DNA from: Epibacterium sp. Ofav1-8
Lineage (GTDB): Bacteria > Pseudomonadota > Alphaproteobacteria > Rhodobacterales > Rhodobacteraceae
Direction of reading: 5' to 3'
Length of the DNA: 64,000 nucleotides
NCBI RefSeq assembly: GCF_022348185.1
Contig: NZ_JAKRFD010000013.1
Span: forward strand, 62,001-126,000
Position 1 is the first letter of the stretch. Every line of letters starts with the position of its first letter. The notes under the pieces are model-generated. The model did not search any database. It had not been told where the DNA came from and saw nothing but the letters and a program-made list of their open reading frames with translations. The translations under genes were made by a program, and so were the position numbers. This document shows, in pieces, positions 27,371-35,612 of the stretch.

Positions 27371-27777
27371 AACTGAACCGGCCCGCACGCGCAACCAGCC
27401 TGATCTCTCTGGTGCCCATGATCGACGTTCTGTTGATCCTGCTGGTTTTCTTTATGGTGACATCGACGTATCTGAACCTGAACATGTTGCCGGTGCGAAA
27501 TCCGGCCCCAAAATCAGGCGTTTCGGCCGGCGCTGATCCCGAGGTGATCTTGATCCGGCTGTCTGCCGAAGGCCGCGTCAGGATCGGGAACCGATACGTG
27601 GAGATGGGCCAGTTGCAGGAACACCTGCAGGACTTCACCGCGCGGCCGGACACGCTTCGGGTGCTGATCCTGCCCTCCGCCGCTGCAAGCACGCAATCCT
27701 TGGTTTCGGTTCTCGAGACGGTCGCCCAAGCAGATGTTCGGCAGGTTCAGATCCTGCGCCTGGAGGTGCAAAAATGA
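27367..27777 (+). CDS. ExbD/TolR-family protein, copy 1
   Basis: 136 residues with one N-terminal membrane helix containing the essential aspartate (LVPMIDVLLILLVFFMV) and a periplasmic domain ending in a typical TolR-like fold. ExbD/TolR couples proton flow through ExbB to movement of a periplasm-spanning partner. It overlaps the ExbB gene by 4 bp and the second ExbD gene by 4 bp. Confidence 0.9.
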   Translation: MKLNRPARATSLISLVPMIDVLLILLVFFMVTSTYLNLNMLPVRNPAPKSGVSAGADPEVILIRLSAEGRVRIGNRYVEMGQLQEHLQDFTARPDTLRVLILPSAAASTQSLVSVLETVAQADVRQVQILRLEVQK

Positions 27778-28187
27778 AGCTTGATCGACCCGCAAGCGGC
27801 GCCCGTGGCGAGCCCATTACAGCCCTGATCGATGTGGTGTTCTTTCTGTTGGTGTTCTTCATGCTGATCGGGCGTATGGACGCAACCGCGCCCTTTGACG
27901 TTGCGCCACCGATGGTCTCCAGCGCCGCCAGCCTACCCTCCGGCGGCGCGACACTCTCGGTTTCGGAACACGGCGCCTTGGCCCTGAATGGTGAGCCGGT
28001 CGATCAGGCCGCGGTGGCAAAGGCGCTCGCCACACTGCAGGACACCTCTGACGGCCTGCGACTGCGGATCAATGCCCATCGCGAGGCCAGCTTGCGACAT
28101 GTCTTGCCCCTCTTATCAGTGGCCGAGGCCCAGGGTTTTGATGACATCGTTCTGATCGTCACGCCAAGCGGCGCGACAGTCAGGTGA
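27774..28187 (+). CDS. ExbD/TolR-family protein, copy 2
   Basis: 137 residues, same layout as the preceding gene: helix with ITALIDVVFFLLVFFMLIG and its single conserved Asp, then a periplasmic domain. Two different ExbD proteins in tandem suggest a heteromeric stator dimer. It overlaps both neighbours by 4 bp. Confidence 0.9.
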   Translation: MKLDRPASGARGEPITALIDVVFFLLVFFMLIGRMDATAPFDVAPPMVSSAASLPSGGATLSVSEHGALALNGEPVDQAAVAKALATLQDTSDGLRLRINAHREASLRHVLPLLSVAEAQGFDDIVLIVTPSGATVR

Positions 28188-29809
28188 CTCTCGCCGAACA
28201 ACATAACCCACCTGGATATACGCCCCTTGTGTGGAGCGTTGGGCTTTTGGGCTCGGTGGCTGCGAACGCAGCGCTGATTGCGCTTGTGTTGCTCAGCCTG
28301 CACCCCGCCCCCCCCCGGCATCATTCCGAAACACCGACCGAGCTTCAGGTCACTGCGCACAGCGTGCCACGCAGCAGCGCCTCCCCCTCCGACGCAAGCG
28401 GCGCCCCCCTTGACCCGGCAGAACAGAGTTCAAGCCCGGTGGGCGCAGGCCCGCTCCCCAGACGCCGGGCCGAGGCTGTCGAGATCGAGGCGCCTTCCGT
28501 GGCCACACCCACGCCGCAGGGCGCGCAATTGCCGGCGAGTGCGCCGCCCAGCTCTTCGCTTGCATCCAGCACCGGTGCTCCGACGAGGCTTTCATCGCAA
28601 GATGCCCCCCAAGAGGGAGTGACCTCGGGCTCTTTGCAGGCCACGCCGCTTGATACGGTCGTTCCGCACCGCACCGAAGCCGCGTCTGCAATCCCCTCAG
28701 CGGAAGCAGTGCGCGCCACCGAGGATATTGCCACACCTGAACTGTCTGCGGCGCTCCCCGTCAACGCGCAGCCGCTCGCCGACGTTCAAGAGGTGCGGAC
28801 GGAAAAAACACCGGCGGAGACACCTGCCGCAGTGTCCCTGCACGCATCAGACCAACCGGCTGCCAGGCTGGATGCCACATTGATCCCTGCCCCCGATCTG
28901 GAAACTCTTGCTCAATCCGGGCAATCCATCGCGACACTTCCCGCATCCGAGGTGGCATCCTCTCGGCCTGCCGCACAAGCCAACTCCGAGAAGATCACCG
29001 CCGCGCTGGCGTTTGTGGGCACCTCCTCTGGTGATGTCGATCCGCAATCCTTGGCCGCATTTCGCGCCTTTCAGGCCCCCGGCCCTGCGGATCAGGTGGT
29101 CCGGGACGGTCTGGCCGCGCAACTCGCCGCCCTGCCCTGCGCGCGGGTGCAACTCGCATTCGATCCGGAGACTGCCACCTTGAATGCCACCGGGCACATC
29201 CCCGATGGCGCATTGCGTCCCGAGATCCTCAACGCTTTGCAGGCACAAATGGGGAGCGACATCGCGGTATCGGACAGTCTTCGTATCCTGCCACCACCAC
29301 AATGCGGCGCGCTTTCTGCCATCTCGGACCTTGGCCTGCCGCAAAGCACAGATCAGACAACGGATCCGCGTCTGATTGGGCAGGACACCTATGCACGTGC
29401 CCTGACCTTCTCTGGTGGGCAACAGCTCTATTTCAACCTCACCGCACCCGATTATCCGGCCTATGTGTACGTCGACTATTTCGACGCCACCGGAAACGTC
29501 ATTCATCTAAGGCCAAATGCATACGCCCCGCTGACGTTGATCCCACCTGCCGAACAGCTCCATGTGGGCGCGCGCGCCGCAGCGGACACCGGTTTGCAGA
29601 TCACGGTTGGGCCACCCTATGGTCAGGAAATCGTCGTCGCCTTTGCCAGCTCACACCCGCTCTACCCGGATACCGCTCTGCGACCGCTCTCCGAACCCGC
29701 ATCGCCGTATCTATCCGACCTGAAGAGCGCCATTGCCGCCGCCCGCGCACAACATGCTGATTTCAAAGGCGAATGGGTATATTTCCTCGTGGTCACGCAA
29801 GCGCCCTGA
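28184..29809 (+). CDS. TonB-like membrane-anchored protein with BON-like and DUF4384 domains
   Basis: 541 residues starting with GTG inside the previous stop (GTGA). A membrane helix at about 15-38 is followed by a long Ala/Pro/Ser-rich periplasmic stretch (about 45-280), a short domain resembling BON (ARVQLAFDPETATLNATGH, about 310-370), and a C-terminal DUF4384-type beta domain (YFNLTAPDYPAYVYVDYFD, then RPNAYAPLTLIPP). The topology matches TonB/TolA: cytoplasmic start, one helix, extended linker, folded end. It is most likely the moving arm of the ExbB/ExbD motor encoded just upstream. DUF4384 domains are often found in caspase-like proteins, and a caspase gene is the next neighbour. Confidence 0.8.
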   Translation: MTLAEQHNPPGYTPLVWSVGLLGSVAANAALIALVLLSLHPAPPRHHSETPTELQVTAHSVPRSSASPSDASGAPLDPAEQSSSPVGAGPLPRRRAEAVEIEAPSVATPTPQGAQLPASAPPSSSLASSTGAPTRLSSQDAPQEGVTSGSLQATPLDTVVPHRTEAASAIPSAEAVRATEDIATPELSAALPVNAQPLADVQEVRTEKTPAETPAAVSLHASDQPAARLDATLIPAPDLETLAQSGQSIATLPASEVASSRPAAQANSEKITAALAFVGTSSGDVDPQSLAAFRAFQAPGPADQVVRDGLAAQLAALPCARVQLAFDPETATLNATGHIPDGALRPEILNALQAQMGSDIAVSDSLRILPPPQCGALSAISDLGLPQSTDQTTDPRLIGQDTYARALTFSGGQQLYFNLTAPDYPAYVYVDYFDATGNVIHLRPNAYAPLTLIPPAEQLHVGARAAADTGLQITVGPPYGQEIVVAFASSHPLYPDTALRPLSEPASPYLSDLKSAIAAARAQHADFKGEWVYFLVVTQAP

Positions 29810-29818
29810 CCACGCGCG

Positions 29819-31309
29819 TCAGTCGCAGTCGCCCGTCGCCCAGCTCCGCAGTGCCCGCTTCATCACGCCGCCGAAAGGATGCTGCTTTGAAAGGGAGCGC
29901 TGAAGGTCGGCCGTCAGATAGGTCCGCGCCTGTGTGCACAGCGCATCGCGCGTCCAGTTGTGGCAATTGCTACAGCTTTGCTCCTTCCAGTATTCCTCGG
30001 GCAAACCGGCCACCGGCGGAAAGAGCGGAGATTGTTGCACCAGATGCTCCAGCGTCAGCCCATTGACCTGCTCCAGGTCGCTCTTGAGCGCACTGGTAAA
30101 GGAAATAGGACCTGTCTCGATCTGCTCGGACAGTGGCTCATCCATCAGGCTTGTGGTCACCGTTGGAACCCCGCCGAGATCGAGATCGGCACCGGCGCCG
30201 GTTTGGCGCGCCGCAAGCTCGACCTCTGCGAGCTCCTGATACCGCCCATCCGGAAAGGCCTGGAGATAAGCTTCGAGGGCGGCTGTACCAGCCTCGTTAT
30301 GCGCCGCTTCGAACATCGCCGTTTCATCCGTTATCGGATGGCTGCCCTGGGCCGACTCGTCCGTGTTGGACCGATGCGAGATCTCCGCCAGCAAGGCGCG
30401 CGCATCGGCCGCATAGGGGCTCTTCCCATAGGACCGCAGGAAGAGCATCAACTGAACCGCATCGCGGCTCTCCCGCGCGAGGTTCCAAAGCTCACGCTCG
30501 GCAATCGCCGCATTGGAGCGTGGCTCGGCCACGGATGAAACTTTGTTGAACACAAAATCGCTGACAAGCGAGCTGCTGTCCCAAGGCGTCTGGCGACCGT
30601 CGGTCGCCTCCAGAACGGACCGGCGCACCTGCTTCAGCACCTGTTCGATTGGCTGATTGGCGACGGTCATCTCCCGCGCCAGCGCTTCTGTGAAGGGGCT
30701 ATTGCCCTCGACACCATCAAGCGCCACCGCACCGGGCGCCGTCGCATAGGCAAGAAAGGTCCCGGTTGGGGCCTGCATTTCTGCCAGACCATTGTCATTC
30801 AGGTCAGCGACGCTCACAAAAGGGTTGTTGCGGCACGCATCGAGGATCACGATGTTGGTGGCGTTTCGGGCCGATGCCATCTGACGCAGGACGGATTGCG
30901 CCTCGACGGCCACGAGATCTAGATCCGCCGCATCACTCAGCGCCACATCCACCGGCAGCAGGTAATTGTTGCCAAAGCTCTGCACCCCATGGCCTGCGTA
31001 GTAAAACAGGCCGACGGCGCTTTCATCCTTGGCACGAAGCGCACGCCCGAATTGCGCAATGCCCCGCTTCAACTCCACCTGAGTTGCATCGGTGATCAGC
31101 GTCACCTCAAAGCCCAGTTCCTCAAGCGAGTCCGCTATCAGCTCTGCATCGTGGACGGGGTTCTCCAATGCCGTCACCGACCCATAGGCCGAATTCCCGA
31201 CAACCAGCGCCATACGGTCCGCGGCATGCAAAAGGCCAGCCCAAAGGATGAGCCACAGGGTTGTCGCTGCAAGGAGCCACATCGGCAGGTTCAGACGTCG
31301 AGGAATCAC
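29819..31309 (-). CDS. Secreted caspase-family protease with C-terminal CxxCH haem motif
   Basis: This is a peptidase C14 (metacaspase-like) protein of about 496 residues. After a signal peptide or membrane anchor (about 10-30), the caspase fold runs to about 270 with catalytic His107 in YYAGHGVQ and Cys159 in DACRNNPF, both intact. A Sel1/TPR-like middle follows (AFPDGRYQELAE), and near the end CSNCH at 446-450 is a c-type haem binding motif. The start is uncertain: I use GTG at 31309 because it gives a good signal peptide with an Arg-Arg n-region; ATG at 31282 is the alternative. It converges with the DUF4384 gene, leaving 9 bp. Confidence 0.87.
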   Translation of the reverse strand: MIPRRLNLPMWLLAATTLWLILWAGLLHAADRMALVVGNSAYGSVTALENPVHDAELIADSLEELGFEVTLITDATQVELKRGIAQFGRALRAKDESAVGLFYYAGHGVQSFGNNYLLPVDVALSDAADLDLVAVEAQSVLRQMASARNATNIVILDACRNNPFVSVADLNDNGLAEMQAPTGTFLAYATAPGAVALDGVEGNSPFTEALAREMTVANQPIEQVLKQVRRSVLEATDGRQTPWDSSSLVSDFVFNKVSSVAEPRSNAAIAERELWNLARESRDAVQLMLFLRSYGKSPYAADARALLAEISHRSNTDESAQGSHPITDETAMFEAAHNEAGTAALEAYLQAFPDGRYQELAEVELAARQTGAGADLDLGGVPTVTTSLMDEPLSEQIETGPISFTSALKSDLEQVNGLTLEHLVQQSPLFPPVAGLPEEYWKEQSCSNCHNWTRDALCTQARTYLTADLQRSLSKQHPFGGVMKRALRSWATGDCD

Positions 31310-31526
31310 GGGTATCTTTCGGTTTGGCCACGGGATCAGTTGCCCACCCCTGAATGCTCGGGACGGTGGGCAAGACCAGTATGGCACGCTTTTCTCAACG
31401 TGTAATTTACATGTCTTTGCAATTCGAGACCACACGGCGCGCATTGTGCTGTTAGCTCACTGCGCTGGAAATGCTACACTGGCCATCAGGATGCTCCGCA
31501 GCGCCAGACCCAAAGGAACCCCAGGC

Positions 31527-32567
31527 ATGAAAAAACGCCTTTACCTATTGTTTTTATTTACTTTTCTATTCTCTCCCATCCTCGCGACGGCCAATCCCTT
31601 TGCCGGCGGGTGGCGACTGCAGACCGATCAGTCCAACATCGGCTTCCTGTCCGTCAAAAAAGGGACAATTGCGGAATACAGTGGTTTTGCGTCGTTCTCC
31701 GGAGCAATTGACCCCACGGGGACAGCCAAAATCTCTGTCGCCCTGGATTCGGTGGACACCAAAATCGACCTCCGCAACGTCCGCATGCGGTTTCTGTTCT
31801 TTGAAACATTCAAGCATAGCGAGGCCGTGATCGAAACATCGCTTGCACCAGAACAGGTGGCCAATCTTGCAGAGATGCGGAGAAAGACCATCGACTTGTC
31901 GGTCGACCTCACGCTGCACGGGGTAGAAGCAAATGTCACGGCTCCTGTTGCGGTGACATTGCTGGACGACAATACAGTGAACGTCGCAACAGTTCAGCCG
32001 ATCATTCTGTCCCTCGCCGATTTTGATCTGCTGGGCGGGCTGGCGAAACTTGAAGAAGCTGCCAATGTCACCATCACCCCTGTGGGGATCGTCAGCCTCG
32101 ACCTGACTTTTACCCGCACGGGAACGGACACCGAGGTTGCCGCGATAGACGCACCCTCGGCAGGCAAGAGCGCTGCGCTGGAAACCTCTGGCACCTTCAA
32201 CCGAGAGGAATGCGTTGGCCGCTTCGAGATTTTGTCGCAAAGCCGCAGCCTGAACTTCCCGCCGAATACGGCGGCCATCACCGACGATGCCAGTGCGTTT
32301 CTTGATGTGCTGGCAGATGTGGTGAACCGATGCCCGGACATGAAAGTCGAGGTCGGAGGACATACAGATTCTTGGGGCAAAGCGGCCTGGAACCTCGAGC
32401 TGAGCCGACAGAGGGCGGTGGCTGTCGCCAAATACCTGATCTCCAAAGGCGCGGCACAATCCCGGTTGGTCCCCGTTGGATATGGTGAAACCAGCCCGCT
32501 TGTCGACAACAATACCCTTGAAAATCGCGCCAAGAACCGTCGCATCGAGTTCAAGGTACTGAATTAA
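31527..32567 (+). CDS. Secreted YceI-OmpA fusion protein
   Basis: 346 residues. A signal peptide (about 1-22, ending ATA-NP) leads into a YceI-like lipid-binding beta-barrel domain (about 25-195; WRLQTDQSNIGFLSVKKG) and a C-terminal OmpA domain (about 225-345; VGGHTDSWG, LSRQRAVAVAKYL, NRRIEF). It should sit in the periplasm bound to peptidoglycan. Start at 31527 is set by AAAGGA about 10 bp upstream and by the signal peptide. It is divergent from the caspase gene and is the last gene before the partition module. Confidence 0.9.
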   Translation: MKKRLYLLFLFTFLFSPILATANPFAGGWRLQTDQSNIGFLSVKKGTIAEYSGFASFSGAIDPTGTAKISVALDSVDTKIDLRNVRMRFLFFETFKHSEAVIETSLAPEQVANLAEMRRKTIDLSVDLTLHGVEANVTAPVAVTLLDDNTVNVATVQPIILSLADFDLLGGLAKLEEAANVTITPVGIVSLDLTFTRTGTDTEVAAIDAPSAGKSAALETSGTFNREECVGRFEILSQSRSLNFPPNTAAITDDASAFLDVLADVVNRCPDMKVEVGGHTDSWGKAAWNLELSRQRAVAVAKYLISKGAAQSRLVPVGYGETSPLVDNNTLENRAKNRRIEFKVLN

Positions 32568-32598
32568 AAAGCGGCGCTGTCCCCGCGGGGACAGCGCC
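32566..32598 (-). terminator. Intrinsic terminator of parB, made from a perfect 26-bp palindrome
   Basis: A perfect 26-bp palindrome (32573-32598) centred on GTCCCCGCGGGGAC is followed on the minus strand by GC and a run of five T, 25 bp beyond the parB stop. It therefore has the form of a rho-independent terminator for parB. On the plus strand no T-run follows. The same core is the putative parS sequence described below. Confidence 0.7.
32573..32598. repeat. Putative parS site 1
   Basis: Longest member of the palindrome family: 13-bp half-sites, core GTCCCCGCGGGGAC, located between the YceI-OmpA gene and parB. Five copies of this core lie within 2.6 kb around parAB, which is how plasmid centromeres are usually arranged. 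Confidence 0.7.
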
Positions 32599-32622
32599 AC
32601 TCATAGCACGCAAAGCCGGGAC

Positions 32623-33747
32623 CTACTCTTCCAGTTCCGCAAAGAACGCGTGGATCGCCGCTTCCAGCTTGCGTTGATCTACGCCCGAGAAGTCACGCTC
32701 CATCGCCATTTCAATTCGACCATTGCGGGCCTGACACCGCACTGTCCCCGCGGGGACAGTGCATCGCAATGTGGTCTTGGCCTGCCCGCCCGGAGCCGCC
32801 TTCGCCGCCCCATCAGTGGTTTGCTCTGAACTTGCAGTACGCCCAGCTCCTTGGCCGCGGCCCGCCAACCATGTCTTCAGAACCTCCAGTTCATCGTCGT
32901 GGGTTTCAGCGGCAGCGACGCGAAGGCGGCTCCGTAGCTCAGCGCAGGCGGCCTCATCCGCCAACAAGGCGCGCCGCAGATCCAGCCCCAGGTTTCTGGA
33001 GATCGCCTCCGGGAAGCGCAGCTCCGCCCCCAACAGATCAAGCAGCTCTGCGAAGTTGCGAATGTAGACCCGTTTCTGGCGCCCGGCCGATGCATAAAGC
33101 GTCGCAACCGCAGCATCCAGATCCGGGGCCTCGGTCTCCGGGTCTTCACAGTAGGACACGGCCAACTGCGCCATTTCGGCAAAGGAAATGTCCCGACGCA
33201 CGAGGTTCTCATCGACCATGCGCCGGTAGAGCCCTTGCAGCGTTTCACCGCGCGCAACCAGGCCAGCCGGGATCGCTGCAAACTCTTCATCACCGGTTTC
33301 CTGAAGCAGTTCACGATAGGCCGACATACGGCGAAACCCCTGAACCAGCTGATACCCATCGCCGTCTTCCTCCACCCGGATCGGGTTCGAAAGCCCGATG
33401 GTACGAATGGACTCCTTCAGCTCTGCCAGTTCAGGATCGATTTTGGCCGACCTGTCCCGCGTCAGCTTGGTGACTTTGATTTGATCGAGCGGGATCCGAT
33501 CAACCACGAGCCCCAGCTTCTTCAGGCGCACAAACTCATGTGCGAGCCTGTCGTTCTCGGCGCGAATGGTCTGCTCGACCTCAGCACGCGCGCGCAAGGC
33601 TTCGGCGTTTTCGGAAATCGCTTTGGCCATCGGACCGCGTCGGTGTTCCGGGGAAGCGACCGCATCCTCGGCATCAGCCTTCTCCGTCCCCGCGGGGACA
33701 GCCGGTTCATCCGGGAAATCGATATCAAAGACTCTGCGCTTACTCAT
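32623..33747 (-). CDS. parB: Plasmid partition protein ParB
   Basis: The 374-residue ParB/RepB-type protein binds centromere sites and cooperates with ParA in segregating the replicon. The ParB N-terminal domain has IPLDQIKVTKL, ELKESIRTIGLSNPIRV and VQGFRRMSAY (about 85-145), followed by the helix-turn-helix (MVDENLVRRDISFAEMAQLA). A variable Ala-rich linker leads to a C-terminal dimerisation segment. Two copies of the GTCCCCGCGGGGAC palindrome are inside the coding sequence. It overlaps parA by 4 bp. Confidence 0.94.
   Translation of the reverse strand: MSKRRVFDIDFPDEPAVPAGTEKADAEDAVASPEHRRGPMAKAISENAEALRARAEVEQTIRAENDRLAHEFVRLKKLGLVVDRIPLDQIKVTKLTRDRSAKIDPELAELKESIRTIGLSNPIRVEEDGDGYQLVQGFRRMSAYRELLQETGDEEFAAIPAGLVARGETLQGLYRRMVDENLVRRDISFAEMAQLAVSYCEDPETEAPDLDAAVATLYASAGRQKRVYIRNFAELLDLLGAELRFPEAISRNLGLDLRRALLADEAACAELRSRLRVAAAETHDDELEVLKTWLAGRGQGAGRTASSEQTTDGAAKAAPGGQAKTTLRCTVPAGTVRCQARNGRIEMAMERDFSGVDQRKLEAAIHAFFAELEE
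32741..32760. repeat. Putative parS site 2, inside parB
   Basis: A perfect 20-bp palindrome, ACTGTCCCCGCGGGGACAGT, lies within the 3' part of parB. In the parB frame the core encodes Val-Pro-Ala-Gly-Thr. Confidence 0.7.
33686..33699. repeat. Putative parS site 3, inside parB
   Basis: A perfect 14-bp core GTCCCCGCGGGGAC lies near the 5' end of parB, again encoding Val-Pro-Ala-Gly-Thr in the parB frame. Confidence 0.65.
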
Positions 33748-35048
33748 GCCTCATCCTCCAATTTCTCCCAGGCCTCGAGGACATTGCCACGAAATTCTTC
33801 ATAGGCTTTGTCAAAGGAGACACGCGCGCGGCGCCACGTTTCCCGCGTCATATCCCGATAGTCGATCTCATAGATCGAACTGAGGAACCGTCCGGATTGC
33901 TCTACCGCACGGGTCATCTCGATCGGGTGTTCGGTCATGCGATCTCCGAACACTTTCATGAATGCGGACCGCATGGCACGATGAAGATCATTCCCGGATT
34001 CATACCGCGTCAACAGGAAGCGCACATCCTGGAACACCTTCGGCAGATTGAACGTCCCTGTGGGGACAACGCCATTGAAGGCCGAAAGGTCTTCCAGCGC
34101 TTCGGAAAGCTGACCGATGAAAGACGTCGTGGAATCATATTCCCAGTACCCGGGGCCGGAGGGGACATAGAGCATATCGGCAGCAAAAACCGCGTTCATC
34201 GACTGGTAACCGATAGCCGGTGGGCAATCGAAAATCATCATGTCGTAGTCATCACTCGGAAGCTGATCGAGATACCGCGACACGGCCGCAAAGAAAGACC
34301 ACTCCGGATTGAGATGGCGGTATTGCGCGGATGCAAATTCGACAAAGGCGGCGTTCGCGCAGGACGGGATCACATCGATCGTTGGCCAGCTGGTCGGTTT
34401 GACAAAGTCGGAAATCCTCAGATCCTGCAGCCCCATGCCGGTGATGGAGGAAGGCAGTCGCCGCTCGGGCAGGGCAGATCCACTCTCAGCCCCGCGCACA
34501 GAGGCATTCATGCGTTCCGTCTCGCGCACCAGGTCCCGCGCCATGATCCCCCAGACCGTGTAATCCTCTGCCACGTCCGACAACCCCATGGAGTGCGACA
34601 GCGTCGCCTGCGGATCAAAGTCCACACAGAGCACACGATAGCCATCCAGCGCGGCGGCATGGGCAAAGTGCAAAGCAACCGTCGATTTTCCGGCTCCGCC
34701 CTTGAAGTTCGAAATGGCGACGCGGATTGCGCGCTTGCCCGCAGGCCGGCCCGGCATCAGCGATTTCCTGTTGATCTTGATGCGGCGGCGCAGCTCGTTG
34801 ATTTCATCCAATGAGTACCATCGCTGGCGCCCGTCTTCCTCCACATGCCCTTGAGGCAGGCTCGGATCAGCGGCCAGTCGTCCACGTAGGGTGGACTGGT
34901 TCACCTTGAATATCAGCTCGGCAACTTCCCAACTGGAGAACCGTCGAAGGGTCTTTTCCATCTCTGGTGAAAAGGTCTGCTGCCGGATCCAGCTCTGCAT
35001 CTTCAAAGATTGCGCCTGAAGCGCCGCAAGGTCTTCATGGGTGTACAT
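33744..35048 (-). CDS. parA: Plasmid partition ATPase ParA (RepA-like)
   Basis: The 434-residue ParA drives plasmid segregation with ParB. An N-terminal DNA-binding region of about 100 residues (SSWEVAELIFKVNQSTLRGR, a helix-turn-helix that in such ParAs autoregulates the operon) precedes the Walker-type ATPase with the deviant motif KGGAGKST at 116-123, DFDPQATLS and FDCPPAIG. It overlaps parB as ATGA. The promoter should be in the 564-bp gap to the initiator gene, which also holds a parS-like site. Confidence 0.95.
   Translation of the reverse strand: MYTHEDLAALQAQSLKMQSWIRQQTFSPEMEKTLRRFSSWEVAELIFKVNQSTLRGRLAADPSLPQGHVEEDGRQRWYSLDEINELRRRIKINRKSLMPGRPAGKRAIRVAISNFKGGAGKSTVALHFAHAAALDGYRVLCVDFDPQATLSHSMGLSDVAEDYTVWGIMARDLVRETERMNASVRGAESGSALPERRLPSSITGMGLQDLRISDFVKPTSWPTIDVIPSCANAAFVEFASAQYRHLNPEWSFFAAVSRYLDQLPSDDYDMMIFDCPPAIGYQSMNAVFAADMLYVPSGPGYWEYDSTTSFIGQLSEALEDLSAFNGVVPTGTFNLPKVFQDVRFLLTRYESGNDLHRAMRSAFMKVFGDRMTEHPIEMTRAVEQSGRFLSSIYEIDYRDMTRETWRRARVSFDKAYEEFRGNVLEAWEKLEDEA
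34054..34067. repeat. Degenerate parS-like site 4, inside parA
   Basis: GTCCCTGTGGGGAC differs from the 14-bp core at two positions. In the parA frame it encodes Val-Pro-Thr-Gly-Thr. It is the weakest member of the family. Confidence 0.4.
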
Positions 35049-35162
35049 TCACTGCTCCTCGAATGGCGAGCGCCCCGATTTGGACGCTTTTTCTACCTCG
35101 ACTTCCATTTACGCCGGATTTGCAAAAAACGCAAAAACAAATATCATCGGTTTTAGCGTCCT

Positions 35163-35176
35163 GTCCCCGTGGGGAC
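35163..35176. repeat. Putative parS site 5, upstream of parA
   Basis: GTCCCCGTGGGGAC, one central mismatch from the perfect core, lies 115 bp upstream of parA. Binding here could let ParB repress or modulate the parAB promoter. Confidence 0.6.
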
Positions 35177-35311
35177 ATCCTTGCGCCAAAGCAGGGAAAG
35201 ACTCTGATTTTGACCGCGAAACGCGCGAGCACAGGCTCTGTGTGCCCTTCGCACCGATTCGCTGTTGCGTGCTGTCGGCCGCTGCGACTCTTGGTGCACT
35301 TAGGTGTGAAT

Positions 35312-35390
35312 TAGGGGGACAGATATTCCGCTACCCCGCCTGAATAGGGGACATAAGGGACGCACTAGGGGACGTATGGAATGTCCCCCA
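35312..35390. repeat. Iteron-like GGGGAC repeats
   Basis: Direct copies TAGGGGGAC (35312), TAGGGGAC (35345), TAAGGGAC (35354) and TAGGGGAC (35366), and one inverted copy GTCCCCCA (35383-35390). The copies at 35345, 35354 and 35366 are 9 and 12 bp apart. They are candidate initiator-binding iterons and share the GGGGAC half-site with the parS-like palindromes. Confidence 0.5.
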
Positions 35391-35428
35391 ATACCATTGA
35401 TACCTAATTTTCTTTTCGAAAATGGTAT
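35391..35428. repeat. AT-rich nested inverted repeat
   Basis: ATACCATT (35391) and AATGGTAT (35421) are perfect 8-bp inverted repeats, enclosing a second pair ATTTTC/GAAAAT (35407 and 35418). Directly adjoining the iterons, it is a candidate unwinding element or regulatory hairpin. Confidence 0.45.
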
Positions 35429-35612
35429 GTGCTCAGCTCACCACTTAGAGACAGGCTTGACAGAATCGTCGAACTGGACGCAAATCTGTACCCATCAACA
35501 AATAACGCTGAGTTGCGGTGCAGGCCTCAACTCGCAACCCGGACGCAAAGCTCGGGATACAGGCAGACACACCGTTCTCTGAAATGAGAACGCCGGACAG
35601 TGAGAGCAGCCA

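Larger units (their letters stand above)
35049..35612. other. Putative replication origin region between parA and the DnaA-like initiator
   Basis: This 564-bp gap has no convincing gene. It contains one parS-like site (35163-35176), a cluster of GGGGAC direct repeats (35312-35390), and an AT-rich stretch with nested inverted repeats (35391-35428). TTGACA at 35457-35462 with a poor -10 match 17 bp on is a possible promoter for the initiator gene. Position between parA and a replication initiator, plus repeats and AT-rich DNA, is what a plasmid origin looks like; I see no perfect DnaA box. Confidence 0.6.

Noticed and set aside
33540-34814. Plus-strand open frame of 424 codons opposite parA/parB
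   Set aside because: ParA and ParB on the minus strand have intact motifs; the plus frame has no ribosome site or family features.
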